NCBI GenBank assembly: GCA_026003175.1
Contig: BPGT01000001.1
Coordinates: 534,839-598,838 of the forward strand
Length of the DNA stretch: 64,000 nt
Origin: Armatimonadota bacterium
GTDB lineage: Bacteria > Armatimonadota > HRBIN16
Direction of reading: 5' to 3'
Shown here: one piece after another, positions 25,389 through 33,962 of the stretch
Numbering within the stretch: the stretch's first letter is position 1
Layout: every line of letters starts with the position of its first letter
Notes under the pieces: generated by a model
Databases searched by the model: none
Told to the model about the DNA's origin: nothing
Seen by the model: the letters and a program-made list of their open reading frames with translations, nothing else
Made by a program: the position numbers and the translations under genes

Positions 25389-27316
25389 TAACGATTCAAT
25401 AGCGTGCCCACATAGCGCATGACTTCACTGGCGCACACGGGGCAGTAGCCGTGCTCACTGCACAGGCGGTCTACCACCTCGTTCATCTTCTTCAGTTGCT
25501 CCTCGTTAGGCGTGGTGACGGAGGTGGTAATCTTCACCACGTCCTTCAGGTCGGCGAAGAGCTTGCGCTCGATGGCTTCCTTTAACCGCTCGTCGCTGTT
25601 GACGTCGAAGCGGATATTGCGCCTTGCCAGCGAGGCGACGGAGCGCAGGATGCCTTCACGGAACTCGCGCTTGGCGTTTTCGGAGATGCCGATTTGCTCC
25701 TCGATGGAGCGCATCAGCCTCTCGTCGGGTTCCATGTCCTCGCCGGTGATGGGGTCTTTCACCTTCGTGCGATTGCAGTAAGCGTCCACGTTGTCCAGAT
25801 AGTTGTCGAGCAGCGTTTGCGCCGCCTTCTCATAGGAGAAGACAAACGCGCGCTGGATTTCCTTCTTGGCGAGTTCGTCGTACTCTTTGCGTACCTCGTC
25901 GATAAGCCCAAGCAGTTTGCGCTTTTCCTCTTCGTTGCTGGTGTATTCGGCGAGTCCGTCGCGCAGGCTGCGCAGCACATCAATCGGCGTAATGCATGAC
26001 TTGCCGCTGCGGGCAATCGCACTGGAGATTCGGTTGATGATAAAGCGTGGCGACACACCCTGCATCCCCTCGTCGGGATATTCTTCCTGCAGCTCCTTCA
26101 GGTGCCGCTGGTCCCAATCGCCTACCTGCTTTTCGCCATCGTACAGCTTCATCTTGGTCATCAGGCTCAAGCCGCTCTTCTTGGAGGGCTTCAGTCGGCT
26201 CAGCACGGCAAACATGCTCGCCACGCGCAGGGCGTGCGGTGCAATATGCACCTTCTTCAGGTCTACGCCGTCCTCTTGCACTTCGCTCTGGGCGATGAGC
26301 TTCTCATAGATGCGCACTTCGTCGCTGACACGCAGGTTGTAGGGCACTTTGACCACGAAGATGCGGTCAATCATCGCCTCGTTCTCCTTGTTGGAGAAGT
26401 AGGCGTTGTACTCATACTCATTCGTGTGAGCAACGACAACAAGGTCGCAGTAGATGAGTGCGAACCGGGAGGCTTTAATCATCTGCTCGCCCGCAACCGT
26501 GTTGAGTTCATACAGGAAGCGTTTATCCGCCTTGAGCATTTCGATGAATTCCATAATACCCCGGTTGGCGATATTCAGCTCGCCGTCGAAGTTGTACACG
26601 CGTGGGTCGCTCTCCACGCCGATTTCGGTTAGCATCTGCAGGTTCACACTGCCTGTCAGCTCCGAAACGTCCTGCGACTTAGGGTCAGACGGTTTAAAAG
26701 TGCCGATACCGATGCGGTTGCGCTCGGAGAAGAAGATGCGCTCCACAGGCACCTGGTCAATCTTGCCGTGAAACTCCTCCTTCAGTCGCCATCGGCACAC
26801 CGGGCACAGGTCGCCCTCGATATAGATGCCGAACTGTCGGCGGAAATCTGCCCGAAGGTCTTCCGGGATGAGGTGTAGCGGTTCCTCGTGCATCGGGCAG
26901 CCTTTGATGGCGTACACCGCGCCTTGCTCGGTGCGGGAGTAGCGCTCCAGTCCCCGTTTGAGCATGGTAACGAGTGTGGACTTCCCCCCTCCGACGGGAC
27001 CGACGAGCATGAGGATGCGTTTGCGCACGTCCAGCCGTCGCGCTGCCGGTGCGAAGTACTCCTCCACAATCTGCTGCAGGGTCTTGTCCAGCCCGAAGAT
27101 TTCGGAGCGGAAGAAGCGGTATTGCTTAGGGCGTCCTTCCGGCTCATCCACCCCGGCAGCCATGATCATGTCGTACACCCGGGCGTGCGCCAGGTCTGCC
27201 ACCTGTGGGTTTTTGGTGACGATTTCCAGATAGTCGGCAAAAGTGCCTTCCCAGCGCAGAGACTGCTCGCTCTGGCGCAGTTCCTCCGCCTGTCTGAGAA
27301 ACTCGGATGGTTTCAT
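25388..27316 (-). CDS. prkA: PrkA family serine protein kinase (AAA+)
   Basis: A 642-residue PrkA, full length. The AAA+ part has Walker A GPVGGGKST and the PrkA region FRSEIFGLDKTLQQIVEEYF. The cysteine-bearing CPMHEEPLHLIPE and LCPVCRW segments are present, as is the C-terminal PrkA kinase-like domain. The end carries a CPVC pair (YCPVCASEVMRYVGTLLNR). ATG 27316 gives the family start MKPSEFLRQAEELRQ. It heads the prkA-yhbH-spoVR set. Its mRNA leader is about 350 nt and strongly structured. Confidence 0.93.
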   Translation of the reverse strand: MKPSEFLRQAEELRQSEQSLRWEGTFADYLEIVTKNPQVADLAHARVYDMIMAAGVDEPEGRPKQYRFFRSEIFGLDKTLQQIVEEYFAPAARRLDVRKRILMLVGPVGGGKSTLVTMLKRGLERYSRTEQGAVYAIKGCPMHEEPLHLIPEDLRADFRRQFGIYIEGDLCPVCRWRLKEEFHGKIDQVPVERIFFSERNRIGIGTFKPSDPKSQDVSELTGSVNLQMLTEIGVESDPRVYNFDGELNIANRGIMEFIEMLKADKRFLYELNTVAGEQMIKASRFALIYCDLVVVAHTNEYEYNAYFSNKENEAMIDRIFVVKVPYNLRVSDEVRIYEKLIAQSEVQEDGVDLKKVHIAPHALRVASMFAVLSRLKPSKKSGLSLMTKMKLYDGEKQVGDWDQRHLKELQEEYPDEGMQGVSPRFIINRISSAIARSGKSCITPIDVLRSLRDGLAEYTSNEEEKRKLLGLIDEVRKEYDELAKKEIQRAFVFSYEKAAQTLLDNYLDNVDAYCNRTKVKDPITGEDMEPDERLMRSIEEQIGISENAKREFREGILRSVASLARRNIRFDVNSDERLKEAIERKLFADLKDVVKITTSVTTPNEEQLKKMNEVVDRLCSEHGYCPVCASEVMRYVGTLLNR

Positions 27317-27679
27317 GTTTGCCCTGTCTCCTTCCTGCTGTGGATTGCCAGCAAAAGCAAAGCGCCTCGTGCTGCGGAGGCACACACGAGGCGCCGGTGA
27401 GACGGGCAAACTGCGGTCAGCTTTCGGGAGGCATTCCCTCCCTCAGAATGCCCTCAGCGCCTGCAGGTGTGTCCTCTGCAGCACCGATAAGGTCAACTGG
27501 CTCCTTAAGGGTATCTCCTGTGTCGCTCAATTTTCGTCTCCAACAACCTTTCGTTGCACAATGTTGTGTGTAGGCTCCGTCTAGTAGACTGCCAACCGGC
27601 TGTGAAGGTTCCCGTTTTGAAGATGCAGAAGACGGCAGTCACCCACGCGGTCAGTAAAATTATACCTGCTTTTTATCCT
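27317..27679 (-). promoter_or_regulatory. Long structured leader of prkA
   Basis: The transcript from the promoter at 27680 would carry about 350 nt before prkA. It contains a 10-bp hairpin GCGCCTCGTG/CACGAGGCGC (27362-27371 with 27385-27394, with inner TGC/GCA pairs) and GGCATTC/GAATGCC near 27432-27456. No known riboswitch was recognised. A second -10-like TATAAT lies at 27664-27659 without a good -35. Confidence 0.45.
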
Positions 27680-27708
27680 ATCTTAGTTATCGGTGCAAGC
27701 CTTGTCAA
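27680..27708 (-). promoter_or_regulatory. Candidate promoter of prkA
   Basis: On the minus strand TTGACA (27708-27703), 17 bases, TAAGAT (27685-27680). The -35 is perfect, the -10 weak. Confidence 0.55.
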
Positions 27709-27748
27709 GTGTTCAGGGCATTTTCCGGTAAAAGTGCGGAGCGAGGAC

Positions 27749-27775
27749 GTCCGCCCCGGTTTGCCGGGGGCGGAC
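27749..27775. terminator. GC-rich hairpin after pilT
   Basis: GTCCGCCCCGG (27749-27759) pairs with CCGGGGGCGGAC (27764-27775), just beyond the pilT stop on the minus strand. It lacks a T-run, so it is a weak terminator candidate. Confidence 0.4.
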
Positions 27776-27788
27776 GAAGCGCCAGGAA

Positions 27789-28946
27789 TCAGCCACTTTT
27801 CGGGGTGTGATGGTGCGGCGCCTGCACCGCCTGGGCGGTGGTCTGAACGGTTGTTGCGTGCACATCCGCTGCGCGGTGCACCTCGGTCTCTCCCAACTTT
27901 TCGGCAATTTCCTCCGGTCGGTCGGCGATGCGCATCATTTCGTCCTTGTCGATGATACCTTTACGGTAGAGCGACAGCAGGAACGAGTCCAGCGTACACA
28001 TGCCCCACTGCTGACCCGTCTGGATAGCGGAGTAGATGCTGTAGGTCTTGTGGTCGCGAATCATGTGCTGGATAGCGGGCGTGCAGATCATGACCTCGAA
28101 CGCCGCCACGCGCCCGGGGCGGTCGATACGCGGAAGCAGTTGCTGCGAAATGACCGCCACCAGGTTGGTGGAGAGCTGCACGCGGATTTGCTCCTGCTGG
28201 TCCAGCGGGAAGACATCGGTGATGCGGTCTACCGTTTTCGCCGCGCCGGTGGTATGCAGGGTGGAGAAGACCAGGTGCCCCGTTTCGGCTGCGGTAATCG
28301 CCGCCTGAATGGTGCGCAGGTCGCGCATTTCACCTACGAGGATAACATCGGGGTCTTCGCGCAGGGCGCGCACCACGCCGTCGGCGAAGGTAGGCACGTC
28401 CACGCCCACTTCACGCTGCGAGATGATAGATTTCTTCGGCGAATGGTAGTATTCAATCGGGTCCTCGATGGTGATGATATGACAGTCGCGGTGAGTATTA
28501 ATCCAGTCGATCATCGTCGCCAGTGTAGTGGTCTTACCTGAACCGGTGGGTCCTGTAATCAGGATAAGCCCGCGCGGTTCGTACAGCAGGTCAATTACCT
28601 CACGTCCCAAGCCAAGGTCCTCAAAAGTCAGCATCTTGTAGGGGATGAGGCGGAGGTTCATCGCGAGCGTGTTCTTCTGCCAGTACGCCGCCACGCGGAA
28701 ACGCGCTTTGTTCTGGTGCGAGATACCGAAGTCAGTACTGCGGTCGGTCTGCAGCTCCTCCCAGTTTCGGTCAGGGCATATCGAGCGCACTAATCGTTCG
28801 GTATCCGCGGGGGTGAGCACGTCGAACTCCTGCAGTCGATATAGCCTGCCATAAATGCGCAACACCGGTCGTTCGCCAGCAATCAGGTGGATATCGGAAG
28901 CATCCCGCTCCACCGCTAGGTCCATGAGTTTGTCGATAGTAACCAT
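27789..28946 (-). CDS. pilT: Type IV pilus retraction ATPase PilT
   Basis: A 385-residue PilT: Walker [16 protein letters not shown], Asp box IITIEDPIEYYH, Walker B DVILVGEMRDLRTI, His box TGHLVFSTLHTTGA. The N-terminal PAS-like domain starts VTIDKLMDLAVERDASDIHL. It powers pilus retraction for twitching and DNA uptake. AAGGAGG lies 8 bases before the ATG. The C-terminal 25 residues are a loose His/Thr-rich tail beyond the usual end. It stands alone, not in a pil operon. Confidence 0.95.
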   Translation of the reverse strand: MVTIDKLMDLAVERDASDIHLIAGERPVLRIYGRLYRLQEFDVLTPADTERLVRSICPDRNWEELQTDRSTDFGISHQNKARFRVAAYWQKNTLAMNLRLIPYKMLTFEDLGLGREVIDLLYEPRGLILITGPTGSGKTTTLATMIDWINTHRDCHIITIEDPIEYYHSPKKSIISQREVGVDVPTFADGVVRALREDPDVILVGEMRDLRTIQAAITAAETGHLVFSTLHTTGAAKTVDRITDVFPLDQQEQIRVQLSTNLVAVISQQLLPRIDRPGRVAAFEVMICTPAIQHMIRDHKTYSIYSAIQTGQQWGMCTLDSFLLSLYRKGIIDKDEMMRIADRPEEIAEKLGETEVHRAADVHATTVQTTAQAVQAPHHHTPKSG

Positions 28947-29077
28947 ACCAACACCCTCCTTGCGTTTTGCCCCTTCGGGGCGGGTTGACGTGCGACTACG
29001 ATAACATTTCGAGCCGGGATGCGCTCATTCCCCTCCATCGCATTGCCTGTGGCTGGGGAAGAAGCATGTCTGTATAC

Positions 29078-29106
29078 ACTATAAACCCAATGCTCATCGT
29101 TGTCAA
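29078..29106 (-). promoter_or_regulatory. Promoter of pilT
   Basis: On the minus strand TTGACA (29106-29101), 17 bases, TATAGT (29083-29078). It is divergent from the padR promoter, with 30 bases between the two -35 boxes. Confidence 0.8.
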
Positions 29107-29136
29107 GCGATTTGCAGAACTGTTTTACGGAACCCC

Positions 29137-29165
29137 TTGACATTTTGTTGAATCGAGGATATATT
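29137..29165 (+). promoter_or_regulatory. Promoter of padR
   Basis: TTGACA (29137-29142), 17 bases, TATATT (29160-29165). The -10 overlaps a dyad at 29158-29180. Confidence 0.8.
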
Positions 29166-29180
29166 GATTTTAGATATATC
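29158..29180. promoter_or_regulatory. Candidate PadR operator
   Basis: GATATAT (29158-29164), 9 bases, ATATATC (29174-29180). This perfect dyad covers the -10 and start site of the padR promoter, so autorepression is likely by position. Confidence 0.6.
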
Positions 29181-29200
29181 GGAAAACGAGGTATAAGCCC

Positions 29201-29572
29201 ATGAGCAATACGGAACAACTGGTGAAAGGGAACACTCCTCTGCTCATCCTGTCGTTGCTAGCGGAGAAGCCGATGCACGGTTACGCCATCGCGAAGGAGA
29301 TTGAGCGGCGCACCGCTGAACTGTTGCGCTTCCGCGAGGGCACGCTGTATCCAGCACTACACGAGATGGAACAAAGGGGCTGGATTCAGGGCACCTGGGA
29401 GACCACCGACGGTGGGCGCGAGCGCAAGGTGTACTCCATTACCCCGCAGGGATTGCAGGAGCTGCAGCGCCAGCAGCACGCCTGGCAACGGTTCCGCAAC
29501 GCTATCGAGGCGGTGATTGGGCGCAAGTCGTCCCAACCCGCAGAGGGAGGTATCGAGCCATGTACAACCTGA
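29201..29572 (+). CDS. PadR family transcriptional regulator
   Basis: A 123-residue PadR: winged helix LLILSLLAEKPMHGYAIAKE, recognition region RFREGTLYPALHEMEQRGWI, wing with RERKVYSITPQGLQEL, then a short C-terminal dimer helix (PadR-s2 size). It represses its own operon in most cases. It overlaps the downstream membrane-protein gene by 13 bases, so the two are coupled. Its likely operator overlaps its -10. Confidence 0.93.
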   Translation: MSNTEQLVKGNTPLLILSLLAEKPMHGYAIAKEIERRTAELLRFREGTLYPALHEMEQRGWIQGTWETTDGGRERKVYSITPQGLQELQRQQHAWQRFRNAIEAVIGRKSSQPAEGGIEPCTT

Positions 29573-30837
29573 TTGAAGACTACTTGGACCGACTGTGCCT
29601 GCCGCTGGTACGCCGGCTGCCCTACCACGAGCGTCAGCGTATTCGCCAGGAGCTGCGCGACCATCTGCTGGAGCGTGTGAACGAGCTGAAAACGCAGGGT
29701 GTGAGCGATGATGAAGCGGTGTCGCTTGCCCTCAAGCAGTTCGGTTCACCCGAGTGGGTAGGCACACTGATGCTGGAGAAACGAACTCCTCTGCCGCGGT
29801 TGAACTGGTGGCGGGCGATAGCGCTGATTGCGCTGGTGGCTCTGACATCCGTTTTTGTCGTGGGCTTGTCACCTCGGAGCCTCAATATGGAACGCCGGCA
29901 GCAACAGGTCGTAGACGTGATGCTCTGGACAGCGGGGCCTGTACTACTGCAGAACCTGCCCGAGGTGCGTAATACGCTTTTCAACTTGCAGGATGGAAGG
30001 GTACTCTCTCTGCCCCCTGTGCCCCCCGCCAACACCGAACCCGCTCCTCCGTTGCAGGAGATAGACCAGCTGGTGCGGACACACTATCAGCAGTGGTTCG
30101 AGCAGATTCAGACGAAGAGGTTGCGCCCGGGAAGCGTCGATCTGGTTCAGCCCGGACAACCACCATGGGGCATGGTAGCGTACCCATACGCAGCTTTTCG
30201 CCCCATGCTACCAATAAGCGTTTGCGGCGGGTATTCCGGTTGTTGGGAGCCGCTTCCTGCTACGCCTTCCCCGATATCAACCGCTCTGATACTGCCTCTG
30301 TTTGCTCTGGCTGCGATGACGGGCTTGCTGATGCGTCGCCTGCGGTGGGTGGTGGGGACCGGTACGCTGGCAGTGCTGTTTCTCTTGCTGTGGTGCAGTA
30401 CTGCCGCTTTGGAAAAGACAGGTGAGCGACCCGTTCGTTCCCTCTACGAAATTCAGCTACAACAGATCGTCGACCGACTGGAGCAGGATGCAGCGCGGCT
30501 GATTCGATTGACCAGACTGGCTCTGACCGCCGGAGTCCACCCCACTCTCTCGGCACAGGATTTGAAGATTCGTCATGAGTCAGAACGCCCTCAGCGTATT
30601 CGCCAGCTGGCGCAGCTTTTCCGCTACTACCAGCGCGAGTACGTCAACGCCTGGCAAAGGTGGAATGAAGCAGGCTTGCTGATGCAAACCTGGTGGGTGT
30701 TTCGCTACGGGGTGCTGGTCAGCTGGTGGAGCCTCCCTGCCGCCCTGATAGCCCTGCTGGCTGGAGGCTGGCTGGGTATCTGGATTGGCATCTGGTTCTG
30801 GCGTGTGCGCAGCTATCTGGTTTATCGCTACGCATAG
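29560..30837 (+). CDS. HAAS-domain-like multi-pass membrane protein
   Basis: The 425-residue protein starts with a HAAS/permease-prefix-like segment of about 80 residues (YLDRLCLPLVRRLPYHERQR, then DDEAVSLALKQFGSPEWVG), typical of proteins encoded beside PadR. Membrane helices follow near 85-105 (IALIALVALTSVFVVGL), 235-255 (ALILPLFALAAMTGLLM), 265-285 (TGTLAVLFLLLWCSTAA) and 385-415 (the end, rich in WxxWIGIWFW). The central part is soluble and proline-rich. Function is unknown; PadR/HAAS pairs are thought to sense membrane or antibiotic stress. No ABC transporter lies beside it, unlike many such loci. Confidence 0.75.
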   Translation: MYNLIEDYLDRLCLPLVRRLPYHERQRIRQELRDHLLERVNELKTQGVSDDEAVSLALKQFGSPEWVGTLMLEKRTPLPRLNWWRAIALIALVALTSVFVVGLSPRSLNMERRQQQVVDVMLWTAGPVLLQNLPEVRNTLFNLQDGRVLSLPPVPPANTEPAPPLQEIDQLVRTHYQQWFEQIQTKRLRPGSVDLVQPGQPPWGMVAYPYAAFRPMLPISVCGGYSGCWEPLPATPSPISTALILPLFALAAMTGLLMRRLRWVVGTGTLAVLFLLLWCSTAALEKTGERPVRSLYEIQLQQIVDRLEQDAARLIRLTRLALTAGVHPTLSAQDLKIRHESERPQRIRQLAQLFRYYQREYVNAWQRWNEAGLLMQTWWVFRYGVLVSWWSLPAALIALLAGGWLGIWIGIWFWRVRSYLVYRYA

Positions 30838-30872
30838 AGCGCTGCTTTCGCATCGAAGACCCTCCTGACTCT

Positions 30873-30899
30873 GGGCGTCTACACCAGACGCCCTTTTTT
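30873..30899 (+). terminator. Intrinsic terminator of the padR operon
   Basis: GGGCGTCT (30873-30880), ACACC loop, AGACGCCC (30886-30893), then six Ts. Confidence 0.93.
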
Positions 30900-30950
30900 G
30901 TGCGGAGAGTACAATGCCTGTTACAGATTCTGCCCTCATCTGCCGGTTGC

Positions 30951-30980
30951 TTGACTCCCGGAGAGGAGATGTGTTATAGT
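30951..30980 (+). promoter_or_regulatory. Promoter of the dockerin-protein gene
   Basis: TTGACT (30951-30956), 18 bases, TATAGT (30975-30980). The leader of about 105 nt holds a hairpin GCCCGC AGA GCGGGC (31051-31065) just before the ribosome site. Confidence 0.7.
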
Positions 30981-31091
30981 ATTCATACCGTGCTGAATCG
31001 GTTAACGGGGTAGATCATGGCGGGTTTTTCTAGGTTGTTTTGGCACCGAAGCCCGCAGAGCGGGCTCTGCAAATAGAAAGGAGGAAAAGCA

Positions 31092-32240
31092 ATGAAACGG
31101 TTCGCGCTTCTGGTTGCGCTCTGCCTGGGGGGGTCTGTCTGGGTAGCCGCGCAGCCCAACGACGTGGTGATTCTGGACAGGGTGTTTAACGACGACTCTG
31201 ATTCCATTAGCAACCACGTGAAGAATCTGCCAACAGTCATCCTGTCGGATACCAAACTCGACGGGGATGGCAGGCCTCCCGAGTTTGCCAATCGCCATGC
31301 GTGGTTTGTATCTGCGGATGGAGTCAATCCTTTGCAAATCCCCCTGGATGTGGAATGGACTCTGGAGTACGACCTGACTTTGACGGGCACGCCAGTAACG
31401 CCACGCAAGGAGGCTGGAGGCTTTGCCCGCATAGGAATGCCCTGGGGTTATTCCGAACTGCAGTTCATGGTGAACACCGACGCCCATGAGGTGGTGGCGT
31501 TCGGGTATCCGTTCCCGTTCTATCGGTTCAGCCTGTCGTACAACTCGGGAGATACTATCCATCTGGGCATCCGCTTCTTCAAGGACACCGACGGCAAGTA
31601 CAAGGTCATCTACATGGCGAACGAGCTGAGCAGCCCTGCACTGGCGCTGGATGACCAGAGCATCATTGTGCAGAAGAACTGGATTAGCCCGGGCGGCTAC
31701 CTGCAGGTGAATATTCAGGCAGGCAATCCCAATAACGGCGGAACGGCGGTGTTCGACCACATCAAGTGGAACGGCAATCTGCTGCGCAGGGCGTTTGCCA
31801 TCCGCGGCAACATCGAACTACGTGACTTTGGCGGCGACGTGAGCCAGGTGCCTGTCGATACGGAGCTGCGGCAGGGCGGCGTGGCGGTGCGCACCGAAAC
31901 GTTGTTTGCCGATTCGGCAGGCAACTACGCGATTCTGGACGTGACGCCGGGCACGTATGATGTGGCGTTCAAACCCAGCCACTGGCTGAGGGCGGTGGTG
32001 TCCGGCGTGACGGTAGTGGACGCGGATGTAACCGGTGTGGATGTTGCGCTGACCAACGGCGACATCGACGGCGATAACGAGGTCACCCTGTTCGACTTCG
32101 GCGAGCTGGTTGCCGCCTTCGGCAGTGTGCCGGGCGACAGTAACTGGAACCCCGATGCCGATTTGGACGGGGATCTGGAGGTCACCCTGTTCGACTTCGG
32201 CGTGCTGGTGCGCAACTTCGGCGCGATTGGCGACGAGTAA
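31092..32240 (+). CDS. Secreted protein with C-terminal dockerin-like repeat
   Basis: A 382-residue exported protein: signal peptide KRFALLVALCLGGSVWVAAQ, then a jelly-roll-like beta region to about 240 (LEYDLTLTGTPVTP, FDHIKWNGNLLRR). A carboxypeptidase-regulatory-like beta domain spans about 240-320 (GNYAILDVTPGTYDVAFKPS). A dockerin type I pair closes the protein: DIDGDNEVTLFDFGELVAAFG and DADLDGDLEVTLFDFGVLV, each a calcium-binding loop plus helix. No cohesin is visible in the window, and such dockerins in non-cellulosomal bacteria are often surface anchoring units. AAGGAGG lies 7 bases before the ATG. It is a single-gene transcript with its own promoter and terminator. Confidence 0.8.
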   Translation: MKRFALLVALCLGGSVWVAAQPNDVVILDRVFNDDSDSISNHVKNLPTVILSDTKLDGDGRPPEFANRHAWFVSADGVNPLQIPLDVEWTLEYDLTLTGTPVTPRKEAGGFARIGMPWGYSELQFMVNTDAHEVVAFGYPFPFYRFSLSYNSGDTIHLGIRFFKDTDGKYKVIYMANELSSPALALDDQSIIVQKNWISPGGYLQVNIQAGNPNNGGTAVFDHIKWNGNLLRRAFAIRGNIELRDFGGDVSQVPVDTELRQGGVAVRTETLFADSAGNYAILDVTPGTYDVAFKPSHWLRAVVSGVTVVDADVTGVDVALTNGDIDGDNEVTLFDFGELVAAFGSVPGDSNWNPDADLDGDLEVTLFDFGVLVRNFGAIGDE

Positions 32241-32253
32241 CTCTTATCCCTGA

Positions 32254-32288
32254 CCCCCTCTCCAGCAGCGTTGGGAGGGGGTTTTTTG
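32254..32288 (+). terminator. Intrinsic terminator of the dockerin gene
   Basis: CCCCCTCTCCA (32254-32264) pairs with TTGGGAGGGGG (32271-32281), followed by TTTTTT. Confidence 0.9.
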
Positions 32289-32331
32289 TTGTTTATCCAG
32301 TAGTCTGTCAGACGTGATTCGTGCTATCCCG

Positions 32332-32463
32332 TGTGGAGGGCGAGGCTCCCGCCGAGCCGATGGTGTCGTTGCCCTCTACACCTAACCCCCTTGCCCCTTT
32401 CCCTGCGAGGGGAGGGGTGAGGCTGGTCCGGCGCAGGAGATGGCTTCGCCGCTGCGCGGCTCA
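32332..32463. repeat. Compound intergenic repeat block (three modules)
   Basis: A GAGGCTCC/GAGCC element (32332-32360), a C-rich unit (32380-32422) and GCAGGAGATGGCTTCGCCGC with TGCGCGGCTC (32431-32463) lie in line. The same modules are grouped at 20331-20486. Confidence 0.75.
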
Positions 32464-32521
32464 CTATGGCACAACGATTGCGACAGATGCGGTGGAGTAC
32501 TGCGGGTTACACAGGTTCTTC

Positions 32522-33664
32522 CTACTTTTCCCTCGCCTGCCTCAATAAATCTAGCGCGTAAGCGGTGGAAGAGCTGTGGGGATATCGCTCCAAGAATCGC
32601 TGAAGCAAAGCGATTGCTTTATCGGGCTGGTGAAGGTGCTGCAGGGTAATCCGTGCCGATTGCAGCAGAGCGTTCTCTCCCTCGGGCGTGCCGATGGCTA
32701 TCTCGGCAAGTTGCTGTAAAGATGCCAGCGCCTCCTGATAATGTCCCGCCTGCGCCGCTCGCAACGACCAGCGCAAGCACATCTCACGCGGCAGAGGACA
32801 AGCCTGCAGATGCTGGTGAATTTCCAGAAAGATGTCGACCCCAGCTCGTGTGTCGTTCTGCATCTCACACAGCGTGAGTGCTTGCTGATAGTGTTTCAGG
32901 CTCAGGGATTCATCGCCTGCCGATTGTGCCATCCGCGCCGCCGTCAAATGCGCCTGCACCGAGTCCGGTTCCATCTGGCACCATCCCTCCGCGATGCGCA
33001 ATGCTTCTAGCAGGTCGCTACGCGCCTGCGCCTGTAGCAGTTGCTGTAACAGATAGCTGCGCGCTCCGGCTCGCGTCATGCGCAACGACATCGCCAGAGT
33101 AAGCCCCGCAATAAACCCGCCCAGATGCCCCCAGTAGCCCACCGTCCCCAAACTACCCTCCATCAACGTGCGCACCGCTCCTGCCAGCTGAGGTATCAGC
33201 CACAGCATAATAATCCATAAGCCGGGGATGGAGGTCTTGCCTATCCGTACATCTACAGCGAAAAAACGCACCGCAAATGTGCCTATCACCGCCGCTACCA
33301 TGCCCGACGCGCCCACAATGGGGGAGCCTGCCCGCTCCGGGTGTGAGGCAAGAACCACTGCGGTCTGCATCGCCGAAGCCACTATCCCCCCACAGAGTAG
33401 CACCAGCAGATACTCATAGCGTCGCACCGCCAGCTCCACCATACTGCCGAACAGAAGCAACCACAGCAAGTTGCCTAGCAGATGAGCGGTGTTGACATGC
33501 AGAAAGCAGGAAGTGAGCAACGACCATGCGGTGAATCTTTCGGGTATCAGCTGCAGCAGTCGTGTCGGCGCGCCCGCTTGCTGCACGGTATAGCCAATTA
33601 GCATCAGCAAGCACGTCCCGAACGTGACCCAAGGCAGTCGGCGTTGAACAGAAAAGGTTTTCAT
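32522..33664 (-). CDS. Rhomboid family intramembrane serine protease with TPR-like C terminus
   Basis: A 380-residue membrane protein. The rhomboid core covers about 10-200 with six predicted helices. HVNTAHLLGNLLWLLLFG is the H-x-x-N signature, GASGMVA carries catalytic Ser120, and WGHLGGFIAGL carries His180. After residue 200 come soluble helical repeats (LLEALRIAEGWCQMEPDS, then SLSLKHYQQALTLCE, then KAIALLQRFLERYP) that look like TPRs. It cleaves membrane-embedded substrates; the TPR part probably binds a partner. A promoter lies upstream on the minus strand. It is not linked to other genes. Confidence 0.88.
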   Translation of the reverse strand: MKTFSVQRRLPWVTFGTCLLMLIGYTVQQAGAPTRLLQLIPERFTAWSLLTSCFLHVNTAHLLGNLLWLLLFGSMVELAVRRYEYLLVLLCGGIVASAMQTAVVLASHPERAGSPIVGASGMVAAVIGTFAVRFFAVDVRIGKTSIPGLWIIMLWLIPQLAGAVRTLMEGSLGTVGYWGHLGGFIAGLTLAMSLRMTRAGARSYLLQQLLQAQARSDLLEALRIAEGWCQMEPDSVQAHLTAARMAQSAGDESLSLKHYQQALTLCEMQNDTRAGVDIFLEIHQHLQACPLPREMCLRWSLRAAQAGHYQEALASLQQLAEIAIGTPEGENALLQSARITLQHLHQPDKAIALLQRFLERYPHSSSTAYALDLLRQAREK

Positions 33665-33693
33665 CTGTATGGCTTCCCAAGAAACCCTTTTTT

Positions 33694-33722
33694 ATTGTAT
33701 CGGTTTTGGCATGTATTGGCAA
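33694..33722 (-). promoter_or_regulatory. Promoter of the rhomboid gene
   Basis: On the minus strand TTGCCA (33722-33717), 17 bases, TACAAT (33699-33694). Confidence 0.65.
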
Positions 33723-33962
33723 AGCGTATGCTCTTGCGGTTTGCCGTGCTGTACGGTAGTCTAATGGCACGACACCGACACGGAAGTGGAAGGATAGAAC
33801 AGACGGATTTATCCGGTTTCGGGAAGATAGTAGACAGGTTTTCAAACGGGCAAGGTGATGCCCGGCTCAAGCAGGTGGACGAGCAGTGGGAAAAGTACAT
33901 CGCATACCGCCACAATAGCATGCGCCTGTCTTTCAAGCAAGTCGGAGAAAGGGAGCCGTAGC
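33723..33962. other. Intergenic region, no supported gene
   Basis: Apart from the rhomboid promoter, nothing clear is seen. A plus-strand frame ending at 33961 has a charged C-terminal half but no ribosome site or family signature and overlaps the promoter, so it is not called. Confidence 0.4.

Noticed and set aside
31051-31088. Riboswitch before the dockerin gene
   Set aside because: Only one short hairpin is visible and it does not match a riboswitch class I know.
33676-33961. Plus-strand ORF before moxR
   Set aside because: No ribosome site or family motif, and it overlaps the minus-strand rhomboid promoter.
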